Shown here: one piece after another, positions 51,265-58,942 of the stretch | Numbering within the stretch: the first letter of the stretch is position 1 | How the letters are laid out: each line of letters opens with the position of its first letter | Source of the DNA: Xiashengella succiniciproducens | GTDB lineage: Bacteria > Bacteroidota > Bacteroidia > Bacteroidales > Marinilabiliaceae | Reading direction: 5' to 3' | DNA length: 64,000 bases | Assembly: GCF_023674465.1 (NCBI RefSeq) | Contig: NZ_CP098400.1 | Location: 1,702,801-1,766,800, forward strand | Made by a program: the position numbers and the translations under genes | Notes under the pieces: generated by a model | The model's database searches: none | Told to the model about the DNA's origin: nothing | The model's input: only the letters and a program-made list of their open reading frames with translations

Positions 51265-52735
51265 ATTCTTCTGAATCTCTGAGTATCCTCAACAGTTCTT
51301 TCAAATCTACCGTCGCATAGGTCGAAGCATAATCCGACATTGCATAAGGTATTACCAGATAGCCGTTGTAAACTATTGAGCCACACGAGTATACCACATT
51401 GGGCACATAGCCTTCTCTTTCCTCAGTGTTGGGAACAAGGAGAGGAGAACTAAGGCGACCAATCTCGATCTCAGGATTTTCAAGGTCAAACAGGGAGGCT
51501 CCAATGCTGTATTCCCGCATCGGTCCCACTCCATGAGTAATAACCAGCCAGCCATCAGGAGTCTCGATTGGTGATCCACAGTTACCTACCTGCACGAGTT
51601 CCCAAGGATATTTTACCTTTTGTATCAATTTGGCCTCCCTCCAAACTGTTATATCATCAGAATACGCAATGTAGTTGTTAATACCATCCATACGGCACAG
51701 CATAGCGTACTTTCCTCTTATCTTCCTGGGAAACAAAGCCATACCTTTATTTTGGGCAACCTCACCATGAATAGGCATAACCTCAAAGTGATAAAAATCC
51801 TTTGTTGAAAGAAGCTTTGGAAGAATACTGATCCCATCATATGCCGTATAGGTGGCATAATAGGTAACTGAACCATCATCGTCGGTAAACTTTACAAAGC
51901 GGGCATCCTCAATACCATTCTTTTCATTATAAGATACGGGGAAGATAACCCGCTCAGAAATATTTGTATCAAGCGAGAACTGTAGTTCATAATGTGAGGA
52001 TGCCAACCATGAGATTTGGTCAAGCAGCAGTTTCTTTTCTGTAACAAGATGTGGTGAAGCCGCCACTTCAACAATAACCTTCTTGAGTTCACCGTAGGTA
52101 AAGCGCTCACCAAGTTTGTTAAGTACCACATCAGATGGAATAAGGCTGGAGCATTCCATTTCTTCAAGCTTGCGCTTGAAGGCTTCCTTATCATATACAT
52201 GCCGCCTGATGTACTCTGCCTCCTCGACAAACTTACCGATAGGCTCTATAGTAAGATTACCCTCCTTGTCAAGCACTCCGGTACGGAAGACTATTGATGA
52301 AAGGTGTCCTTCACCTGTAGCACGAAAACTCAAAATAACACGCTTCTCACCTTGAGCTATCTCTGATTGATCGGGATGCTCAACTATTGAAGGATTAAAA
52401 ATTGCTGCAGCCTCGATTGAATATTCAAGTGTAAAATAGGAACCGATGATCAGTTGTCTTTCAGAACTGATTTCCTCACCTGAAACACCTAAACGAGGCA
52501 GCAGATGACGAACATTTTCATAATGACGCTGGAAGATCCGTGAGCAATTCCTATGACGCATTGAAAAATCCCTCAGTACCTGATTCAGCACTGTCCGGAT
52601 CTCATCTTCGCTCATTTCAAGCACTGCTTTAATGATTCCCAGAGCCCGGTCATCATTCATATAGAAAAAACGCGCAATAACTCTCGAGAAATCAGGCTTA
52701 AATTTAAGCTCCCTTCGTTTTACTTCTATCTGCAT
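51263..52735 (-). CDS. GH130-family glycoside phosphorylase/hydrolase
   Basis: 490 residues, longer than the usual 320-400 because of an N-terminal helical part (about 1-125). Five-bladed propeller features of GH130: ILSFRATGEGHLSSIVFRTG, EDARFVKFTDDDGSVTYYAT, NCGSPIETPDGWLVITHGVG, LVPNTEEREGYVPNVVYSCG and VIPYAMSDYAS. Many GH130 members phosphorolyse beta-mannosides to mannose-1-phosphate; others hydrolyse. No signal peptide, so cytosolic. It points toward the GT4 fusion and shares its terminator, the usual sign of a functional pair. Databases sometimes mislabel this subgroup as a pesticidal protein. Confidence 0.85.
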   Translation of the reverse strand: MQIEVKRRELKFKPDFSRVIARFFYMNDDRALGIIKAVLEMSEDEIRTVLNQVLRDFSMRHRNCSRIFQRHYENVRHLLPRLGVSGEEISSERQLIIGSYFTLEYSIEAAAIFNPSIVEHPDQSEIAQGEKRVILSFRATGEGHLSSIVFRTGVLDKEGNLTIEPIGKFVEEAEYIRRHVYDKEAFKRKLEEMECSSLIPSDVVLNKLGERFTYGELKKVIVEVAASPHLVTEKKLLLDQISWLASSHYELQFSLDTNISERVIFPVSYNEKNGIEDARFVKFTDDDGSVTYYATYTAYDGISILPKLLSTKDFYHFEVMPIHGEVAQNKGMALFPRKIRGKYAMLCRMDGINNYIAYSDDITVWREAKLIQKVKYPWELVQVGNCGSPIETPDGWLVITHGVGPMREYSIGASLFDLENPEIEIGRLSSPLLVPNTEEREGYVPNVVYSCGSIVYNGYLVIPYAMSDYASTYATVDLKELLRILRDSEE

Positions 52736-52962
52736 TTTTCTTCTGATTGGGAATAACTCAAATATAACTGCTTTTTTCCGTATTTATTCCAGAAATAAGG
52801 AAAACAATTAAATGTAATCCATAGCAGATGAGCTAACAATGTGTATTGAAATATGCATTTGTGTTTCTCAGTGAAAGGCTTCAATACCTAAAATGTTTAA
52901 ACCTAAGCTCTGTTTTAATGAAAAACTGCCTATTTTTAAGTAACCAAATAACAAATTCCAGA

Positions 52963-54168
52963 ATGAGAAAGAAATCAGTTTTATCTGCAGCAGTTGCTGT
53001 ATGCATCTGCCTGGTATCATGTGAAACGCAACCCAAAGAGATACCATTGGTATATGACAGTGAGAGCACCTATACCCTTACTGACCCCTATCTTCCTGCC
53101 TATGAAGACCTGCCATCGGTAAAAACATTACCGGATCCTTTTGCATGGTCGGACGGAAGTGGCCGTTCGATCCGATTTGAGGACTGGGCACGTCGCAGGG
53201 CTGAGATTGGGGCTGAGATTCAGCGTTACGAAGTTGGTCCAAAACCCGGAAAACCAGATGCCATCAATGCCCGATTTGAAAATGACACTCTCTATGTCAA
53301 TATCACAGTCGGTGACAGTACACTTACCCTCAAATCATATGTGATACTTCCCGAGGGTGAAGGTCCCTTCCCAGCGATAATAGGCATCGGGCGTGGAAGC
53401 GGCTCATTACCTCCAGACCTGTTTGAAAGCCGTGGAATAGCTCAAATTGCCTTTAATTTCTCTGATGTAGTTGCATGGCAGCAAGTGAGAGGTCAGGAGC
53501 CGTTTAACAGGCTGTATCCCGAACTTGAATACCTGGGTTCCTACAGTGCCTGGCCGTGGGGTGTAAGCCGCCTTATTGACGGTCTGGAGCTGGTACAGGA
53601 TGTATTGCCTATTGACCTTAAGCACCTTGGCATAACAGGCTGTTCATTTGCAGGTAAGATGGCAATCTTCTCTGCAGCCTTTGACGAGAGAATTGCTTTG
53701 ACTATAGCTCAGGAATCGGGCGGTGGTGGTGCAGCAGCCTGGAGGGTGTCTGAGACTCTTGGAAATGTTGAAACCCTTGGCAGAACCAACTATGTATGGT
53801 TTATGGAAGAGATGAGACAGTTTTCCGAGTCTGTAGACAAACTGCCACACGACCACCACGAACTGCTGGCTATGATAGCTCCCCGAGCCATCCTGGTGTT
53901 GGGTAATCCTGACTATGAATGGCTTGCAGAAGAATCTGCTTTCGTGTCTTGCAAAGCAGCCAAGAAGGTTTGGGAGACCTTTGGTATTGGTGACAGATTT
54001 GGAATCTCCGTGATGGCTGGTCACCCGCACTGCATGCTCCCTGATGCTCAGCGTCCTGAAACGGAAGCCTTTATCGAAAAGTTCCTTCTTGGAAATATGG
54101 ACGTCAACACAAATATTGAGATCCATCCATACGGTGCAGTAGATTATCAGAAATGGATAGAATGGTAA
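52963..54168 (+). CDS. CE15-type glucuronoyl esterase-like lipoprotein
   Basis: 401 residues from the ATG at 52963, which opens a lipoprotein signal (KKSVLSAAVAVCICLVSCE, Cys near 20); the longer frame upstream lacks a signal. CE15 alpha/beta-hydrolase: PEGEGPFPAIIGIGRGSG, nucleophile S228 in GITGCSFAGKMAIFSAAF, ALTIAQESGGGGAAAWRVSE, LPHDHHELLAMIAPRAILVL, GNPDYEWLAEESAF and the His motif GHPHCMLPD (353-357 region). CE15 cuts the ester between glucuronate in xylan and lignin. Here the family GCSRxGK motif reads GCSFAGK: the conserved Arg, which helps the oxyanion, is Phe. Stands alone, without xylan genes. Confidence 0.85.
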   Translation: MRKKSVLSAAVAVCICLVSCETQPKEIPLVYDSESTYTLTDPYLPAYEDLPSVKTLPDPFAWSDGSGRSIRFEDWARRRAEIGAEIQRYEVGPKPGKPDAINARFENDTLYVNITVGDSTLTLKSYVILPEGEGPFPAIIGIGRGSGSLPPDLFESRGIAQIAFNFSDVVAWQQVRGQEPFNRLYPELEYLGSYSAWPWGVSRLIDGLELVQDVLPIDLKHLGITGCSFAGKMAIFSAAFDERIALTIAQESGGGGAAAWRVSETLGNVETLGRTNYVWFMEEMRQFSESVDKLPHDHHELLAMIAPRAILVLGNPDYEWLAEESAFVSCKAAKKVWETFGIGDRFGISVMAGHPHCMLPDAQRPETEAFIEKFLLGNMDVNTNIEIHPYGAVDYQKWIEW

Positions 54169-54190
54169 AAGGATTTTTCCTTACAAAGAA

Positions 54191-54231
54191 GAAAGAGACT
54201 GCACACCATAGTATGTGCAGTCTCTTTTTAT
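54191..54231 (+). terminator. terminator after CE15 gene
   Basis: 14-bp stem AAAGAGACTGCACA (54192-54205) / TGTGCAGTCTCTTT (54214-54227), T run after. Confidence 0.9.
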
Positions 54232-54333
54232 TACTGACCCATCGGAATTTACTCAGGTCAGACTTAAAAACTGACGCCGGATGTCCGGCTCTTATCAACC
54301 CTGTGGCAAAACTCTAGTAGTAGCTCCAGACAC

Positions 54334-54798
54334 CTAGAGGAAATGATACAGGAAGACTATCTCGCCTTCAAAGGCAGGCTTCTTGTTTCCTTCTATTTCA
54401 AGTTTAACACCAATATTAGCCTTTGTTACTCCCCTCAGGTTGGATGCAGCTATTACTTTGGCAACCAGTCTTACGCGACTATTGACAAGTACAGGCTGAT
54501 TAAATCTAAACTTTTCGATGCCATAATTGACCTGCATCTTCAGGTTTCTAACCTCGACTATCTGGTCCCAAAGATATGGCATCAGCGAAAGGGTCAGGTA
54601 TCCGTGAGCAATTGTATTGCCAAAGGGAGATTCCTTAACAGCCTTTTCGGTATCAACATGGATCCATTGATGATCAAGTGTTGCGTCGGCAAAGAGGTTT
54701 ATCTGATCCTGAGTGATCTGGTGGTAATCCGACACCCCCAGCTCCTGCCCTGTCAGTTTTTCTAGTTCATCAAAACTTGTAATAACGACTTTACTCAT
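54334..54798 (-). CDS. MaoC-like (R)-specific enoyl-CoA hydratase
   Basis: 154 residues, hot-dog fold. Catalytic region FADATLDHQWIHVDTEKA (D-x4-H) and FGNTIAHGYLTLSLMPYL match MaoC/PhaJ dehydratases that hydrate trans-2-enoyl-CoA to (R)-3-hydroxyacyl-CoA. Cytosolic. The upstream TAAATTTA resembles a -7 element with a final mismatch. Not obviously linked to its neighbours. Confidence 0.88.
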   Translation of the reverse strand: MSKVVITSFDELEKLTGQELGVSDYHQITQDQINLFADATLDHQWIHVDTEKAVKESPFGNTIAHGYLTLSLMPYLWDQIVEVRNLKMQVNYGIEKFRFNQPVLVNSRVRLVAKVIAASNLRGVTKANIGVKLEIEGNKKPAFEGEIVFLYHFL

Positions 54799-54844
54799 AT
54801 CTGCTAAATTTAGGTCTAAATTACTGCAAGGTAATAATTGTTTT

Positions 54845-55996
54845 TTATTCAGACTTTAAGCCCCCTTGTTTCCTTGATCCCTCATATAGCTCAAACTTCT
54901 GGAAGTTGCATTCCAGTGCTCCATTGTATAAAGTCTGACGTGTAGATGGTTTTAGGCCCACACTCTTGAGTGCTTCAGCATTTCCACTTATTATCCACGC
55001 ATCCCATCCTGAAAACTTGTGTTTCAGCTGGGATCCCAACTCCGAATACAGCAGGAATATATCTCTAGACTTTAGTCGTTCCTGATATGGAGGATTAGTA
55101 ATGAAAAGACCACCCCTTCCGTTGGCTTCTGCTTCAGTAAATTGTTTTACTGAAAGGTCAATATACTTCTTGAGTCCAAAATCCAGGGCAGACTGTCTGG
55201 CTATATCAATAGCCATTACGCTTATATCACTTCCTCCGATCCTATGTTGAGGAGTTACAATTTTAGCTTTAGCTTCCTCAGTAATACGCTTCCATAATTC
55301 CGGATCATAGTTACCCCAGCGCATAAAGCCAAACTCGCGGCGCTTGATATTGGGTGCCATCCTGGAGGCGATCATTGCAGCCTCAATAAGGAAGGTTCCT
55401 GAACCACACATAGGATCCATCATGGGTCTGCTACCGTCATATCCAGCAATCAGCAGCATACCAGCAGCAAGAGCCTCATTGATGGGTGCTGTATAGGGCT
55501 TGGTACGATAGCCCCTTTGATTCAATGGGTCACCTGAGCTATCCATTGAAAGAGTAACCTTATCTTCAGCTATATGCAGATTAATAAGCAGATCAGGCCT
55601 TACCGGATCAATTGAAGGTCGGGCTCCGGTTTTATCCCTGAACTGGTCGCATATTGCATCCTTTACTTTCAGGGCTGCATATTTGGAATGTTGGAAAAAT
55701 CGTGAGTAAACGACAGGATCAATTGCAAATGTCTTATCATTGCTAAGATAATGTGACCAATCGTACTCTCTGACTGCCTTGTAGAGCTGATCCTCATTGC
55801 GGGCAGTAAAAGTTTTCAGTGGTTGAAGAATCCTTAATGCACTCCGCAGGTACAGGTTGCTTTTGTAAAGTAATTCTTTATTGGCATCAAAGGAAACTGC
55901 ACGTTTCAATATACTTATGTTCCCCGCCCCAAGGTCTTCCAGTTCTTTAGCAAGAACCTTCTCAAGACCGAAAAATGTTTTAGCTACTAATCTCAC
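54845..55996 (-). CDS. THUMP-domain 23S rRNA (guanine-N2)-methyltransferase, RlmL-like
   Basis: 383 residues with a GTG start at 55996; the ATG at 56014 (on the minus strand) is out of frame and no in-frame ATG is near, and the promoter at 56024-56056 places the message just upstream. N-terminal THUMP domain (LVAKTFFGLEKVLAKELEDL), then a class I SAM domain: DPMCGSGTFLIEAAMIASRM (motif I), IGGSDISVMAIDIARQS, and catalytic GGLFITNPPYQERLKSRDIF (NPPY). Acts on exocyclic guanine of 23S rRNA. Confidence 0.9.
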   Translation of the reverse strand: MRLVAKTFFGLEKVLAKELEDLGAGNISILKRAVSFDANKELLYKSNLYLRSALRILQPLKTFTARNEDQLYKAVREYDWSHYLSNDKTFAIDPVVYSRFFQHSKYAALKVKDAICDQFRDKTGARPSIDPVRPDLLINLHIAEDKVTLSMDSSGDPLNQRGYRTKPYTAPINEALAAGMLLIAGYDGSRPMMDPMCGSGTFLIEAAMIASRMAPNIKRREFGFMRWGNYDPELWKRITEEAKAKIVTPQHRIGGSDISVMAIDIARQSALDFGLKKYIDLSVKQFTEAEANGRGGLFITNPPYQERLKSRDIFLLYSELGSQLKHKFSGWDAWIISGNAEALKSVGLKPSTRQTLYNGALECNFQKFELYEGSRKQGGLKSE

Positions 55997-56023
55997 ACCT
56001 AAAGTATTTCATTATGACCCCGG

Positions 56024-56056
56024 CAAAAGTAACACATCTCACCCAAAGAAAACAAA
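56024..56056 (-). promoter_or_regulatory. promoter of RlmL-like gene
   Basis: On the minus strand TTTG (complement of 56053-56056), 21-bp spacer, TACTTTTG (complement of 56024-56031). The -33 box abuts the nested hairpin at 56054-56135. Confidence 0.65.
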
Positions 56057-56135
56057 AGCCTGTCCAAAATATCAGAACTCAAGGCACACCCCGTTTAGAG
56101 GGACGTGCCCAAAGTCTGTAAAGGACAGGCCTTTT
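56054..56135 (-). terminator. large nested stem-loop after ferritin gene
   Basis: Outer stem GCCTGTCC (56058-56065) / GGACAGGC (56123-56130) with A and T runs outside; middle stem CAGA-CT (56073-56079) / AGTCTG (56113-56118) with one bulge; inner 10-bp stem GGCACACCCC (56083-56092) / GGGACGTGCC (56100-56109) with two G-T pairs, loop GTTTAGA. Far more elaborate than an ordinary terminator; could be a structured RNA end or a repeat element. Confidence 0.6.
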
Positions 56136-56161
56136 AATTCAAAAACAAATGCACCAAATAA

Positions 56162-56653
56162 TTAGTGCCCCCCACGCATTGACATTATAAAGTTGTCGAA
56201 TACATATAGAGGACCATCACCAATAAGATTAAGCTTGTCAATAATTGCAGTAACAGAAGCTTCTTCCTCAATTTGTTCGGAAACAAACCATTGTATCCAG
56301 TTAAAAGTGCTGTAATCCTTTTCTTCAAGGCAGATTCCAACAATTTCGTTAATTGAGGCAGTTACTTTACGTTCGTGTTCGAGAGAGAGCTCGAACACAC
56401 CCCTTACGCTGTCAAATTCCTTCTGAGGTTGCTCAAAAGCCGGGACAATAGCATGTCCGCCTCTTTCATTTACAAAGCGGATAATCTTGAGCATATGTTC
56501 ATTCTCTTCTTCTGCCTGTGCATAAAACCAGGCTGCTATTCCAGCCATTCCTTTGGTCTCAGCCCAGCTGGCCATTGACAGGTATAGGTTGGATGAGAAT
56601 CCTTCCTTTTGTATTTGGGCTTGTAGAGCCTTTTCTACTTTCTTATTAAGCAT
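56162..56653 (-). CDS. ftn: ferritin
   Basis: 163 residues, bacterial non-haem ferritin. Four-helix bundle with ferroxidase residues visible in QIQKEGFSSNLYLSMASWAE (Glu, Tyr), FYAQAEEENEHMLKIIRFVN (E-x2-H) and FVSEQIEEEASVTAIIDKL. Stores iron. Upstream region contains a 10-bp tandem repeat TCACTGGTTA/TCACTGGTAT near 56708-56727. Followed by the nested hairpin. Confidence 0.93.
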   Translation of the reverse strand: MLNKKVEKALQAQIQKEGFSSNLYLSMASWAETKGMAGIAAWFYAQAEEENEHMLKIIRFVNERGGHAIVPAFEQPQKEFDSVRGVFELSLEHERKVTASINEIVGICLEEKDYSTFNWIQWFVSEQIEEEASVTAIIDKLNLIGDGPLYVFDNFIMSMRGGH

Positions 56654-56707
56654 GTTTATGAGAAATTAAGATTAACAATGAATAAAGCAGAAAATTAGGC
56701 TTTTTGT

Positions 56708-56727
56708 TCACTGGTTATCACTGGTAT
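56708..56727. repeat. tandem 10-bp repeat between ferritin and accC
   Basis: TCACTGGTTA followed directly by TCACTGGTAT (8 of 10 identical) in the divergent promoter region; possible protein-binding site. Confidence 0.5.
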
Positions 56728-56838
56728 CAGGCAATTTGGAAAGATTCTAATTAAACAACTTTGAATATTCGGTGTTTACTATGTGTTTTTCAAGAATCCC
56801 ACTGCTTTGCAAAAAGCATAGAGACAAAACAAGAGATA

Positions 56839-58350
56839 ATGATAAAGAAAGTATTGGTAGCCAACAGAGGCGAAATAGCAGTTAGAATAATACGTTCCTG
56901 TCGCGAGATGGGAATCAGGAGTGTGGCGGTATACTCAGATGCCGACCGAAGCTCAATGCACGTCAGATACGCAGATGAGGCCTACAGACTAGGTCCGGCA
57001 GCATCAACTGAGAGTTATCTCAATATCGACAAGATCCTGGAGATAGCAAAAGCCTGTAAGACAGATGCAATCCATCCGGGTTACGGTTTCTTGTCTGAAA
57101 ACTCAAAATTTGCAACCATGGTTCGGAAAGCCGGGATAATCTTTATCGGTCCATCAGCTGAAGCCATCGACGCCATGGGTGATAAGATGACAGCACGTGA
57201 CCTGATGAAAAAAGCCGGTGTAACGATAGTACCTGGAACAGACCAGCTTCCTGAATCCGAAGATGAAATAAAGAAGTTGGCCAAGCAAATCGGATATCCG
57301 GTTATGCTGAAAGCCTCGGCAGGAGGTGGTGGAAAAGGTATGCGACTTGTAAAAAAAGAAAAGGAGCTAATCCCCTCACTTCTCAGGGCAAGGTCGGAAG
57401 CACGCAATGCTTTCGGCAATGAGACCGTCTATATGGAGAAGTATCTTGAGGAACCACACCATATCGAGTTTCAGATACTTGCCGACAATCACGGTAATGT
57501 GATTCACCTCTTTGAAAGAGAATGTTCGGTACAACGTCGGCACCAGAAGGTTGTAGAAGAGACCCCCTCTCCTTTTATCACTCCGGAATTGCGTGCAGCA
57601 ATGGCTGAGCAAGCCATTGCCGCTGCCAGGTCGGTAAACTACTCTGGTGCAGGAACCATCGAGTTTCTTGTTGACAAGGACAGGAATTTCTATTTCCTCG
57701 AAATGAACACACGTTTGCAGGTTGAACATCCCATAACCGAACGAGTAACAGGTATAGATCTTGTTAAGGCGCAGATCAGGATAGCCAACAATGAACCGCT
57801 TTACTACAAGCAGGATGAAATTCGTCAATATGGACATGCCATCGAGACCCGCATCTATGCTGAAGATCCACAAAACAACTTCAGACCGAGTCCTGGCCTT
57901 GTCAGGCATATTTCAGAGCCCAAGGGACTGGGTGTTCGTACCGACGGTTATGTATATGAAGGTTATGAAATCCCGGTACACTACGACCCGCTTATTTCAA
58001 AACTGATAGTTTGGTCGCCAACCCGGGCCGAAGCCATAGAACGTATGAAAAGGGCTCTTTTTGAGTACAAGATAACCGGTGTCAAAACCAATATCTCATT
58101 CGTTCAGAGCATTATGGAGTCTGATACCTTTGTTAAAGGCAACTACAACACCCACTTTATTGACAACAATCTGGAAGAGTTGCTCAAGCCTGCCAATAAG
58201 TCGGAAGAGATCGAAGATATAGCCATGATCATGGCCTATCTGCACTATCAGAATGAACAGAAAAAGCGTAGGGACTTTTCTAGCAACCGTCAACAAGAGG
58301 GTGCTAATTGGAAGAACATAGGTCGTATGTTCAGATTCAATCCTTACTAA
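56839..58350 (+). CDS. accC: biotin carboxylase subunit of an acyl-CoA carboxylase
   Basis: 503 residues from the ATG at 56839 (the frame runs 78 bp further up but homologues start at MIKKVLVANRGEIAVRI). ATP-grasp biotin carboxylase: IHPGYGFLSENSKFA, KASAGGGGKGMRLVKKEKEL, EFQILADNHGNVIHLFEREC and FYFLEMNTRLQVEHPITERV. The C-terminal extension of about 50 residues relative to E. coli AccC is seen in acyl-/propionyl-CoA carboxylases. It carboxylates the biotin on the BCCP encoded 16 bp downstream. No carboxyltransferase gene is present nearby, so acceptor (acetyl- or propionyl-CoA) is open. Confidence 0.92.
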   Translation: MIKKVLVANRGEIAVRIIRSCREMGIRSVAVYSDADRSSMHVRYADEAYRLGPAASTESYLNIDKILEIAKACKTDAIHPGYGFLSENSKFATMVRKAGIIFIGPSAEAIDAMGDKMTARDLMKKAGVTIVPGTDQLPESEDEIKKLAKQIGYPVMLKASAGGGGKGMRLVKKEKELIPSLLRARSEARNAFGNETVYMEKYLEEPHHIEFQILADNHGNVIHLFERECSVQRRHQKVVEETPSPFITPELRAAMAEQAIAAARSVNYSGAGTIEFLVDKDRNFYFLEMNTRLQVEHPITERVTGIDLVKAQIRIANNEPLYYKQDEIRQYGHAIETRIYAEDPQNNFRPSPGLVRHISEPKGLGVRTDGYVYEGYEIPVHYDPLISKLIVWSPTRAEAIERMKRALFEYKITGVKTNISFVQSIMESDTFVKGNYNTHFIDNNLEELLKPANKSEEIEDIAMIMAYLHYQNEQKKRRDFSSNRQQEGANWKNIGRMFRFNPY

Positions 58351-58366
58351 TCAAAACCGTATAGAG

Positions 58367-58885
58367 ATGAAGATGCACGTAAAATCCGGCAAGAAAGAGA
58401 AAGCCGTGAAAATAATAAATAAGGAGGGAGACCTCTTTACCGTATCTATTGGTGACAAAATATATGAATTGGATGTTGTGAAGGTTGAACAGGGAGTGTA
58501 TTCAATCCTCCGCAACGGAGAAAGTATCAATATGGAGATGATCGCTGTTGACAATAGCGGTAGCTATAAAGTAAATACTCTCTACAAATCATTTGATATA
58601 GATGTGGTACCTGCCATCACCTTTGGCAAGGAAGGCAAGAGCAGAAGCAACAGTCACCAACTTATCAAGGCTCCTATGCCAGGCCGAATTGTCAAGATAA
58701 AGGTTAAAGAAGGCGACAGAGTAACCGAAGGAACTCCTCTTGTAGTATTGTCGGCTATGAAAATGGAGAATGAGCTGCGTAGTGAAGGTGATGGCATTGT
58801 TCACAAGATTTCGATAAAGGAAGACGAAGTGGTAAAAGACAACCAATTGCTCATCGACATAAAGGAGATAGACAAAACCGAGTAG
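58367..58885 (+). CDS. biotin carboxyl carrier (biotinyl-domain) protein
   Basis: 172 residues. N-terminal part is a small beta-rich region; C-terminal biotinyl/lipoyl domain (about 100-170): LIKAPMPGRIVKIKVKEGDR, LVVLSAMKMENELRSEGDGI with the biotin lysine K132 in AMKME. Carries carboxybiotin between the biotin carboxylase and a carboxyltransferase. Directly follows accC (16 bp). Confidence 0.92.
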   Translation: MKMHVKSGKKEKAVKIINKEGDLFTVSIGDKIYELDVVKVEQGVYSILRNGESINMEMIAVDNSGSYKVNTLYKSFDIDVVPAITFGKEGKSRSNSHQLIKAPMPGRIVKIKVKEGDRVTEGTPLVVLSAMKMENELRSEGDGIVHKISIKEDEVVKDNQLLIDIKEIDKTE

Positions 58886-58913
58886 TTATTAGACCGGAAC
58901 CGTTTTATTTATC

Positions 58914-58921
58914 TATTTTTG
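58914..58921 (+). promoter_or_regulatory. -7 element of prfC promoter
   Basis: TATTTTTG, ending in the TTG at 58919 that might otherwise be read as a start. Supports the ATG at 58943. No spaced TTTG at -33. Confidence 0.5.
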
Positions 58922-58942
58922 CGCCTGCAAAAACAGGACAGG

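Noticed and set aside
55881-56165. 94-codon plus-strand frame over the RlmL start and nested hairpin
   Set aside because: Lies antisense to the RlmL gene start, its promoter and a terminator; composition is that of a shadow frame.
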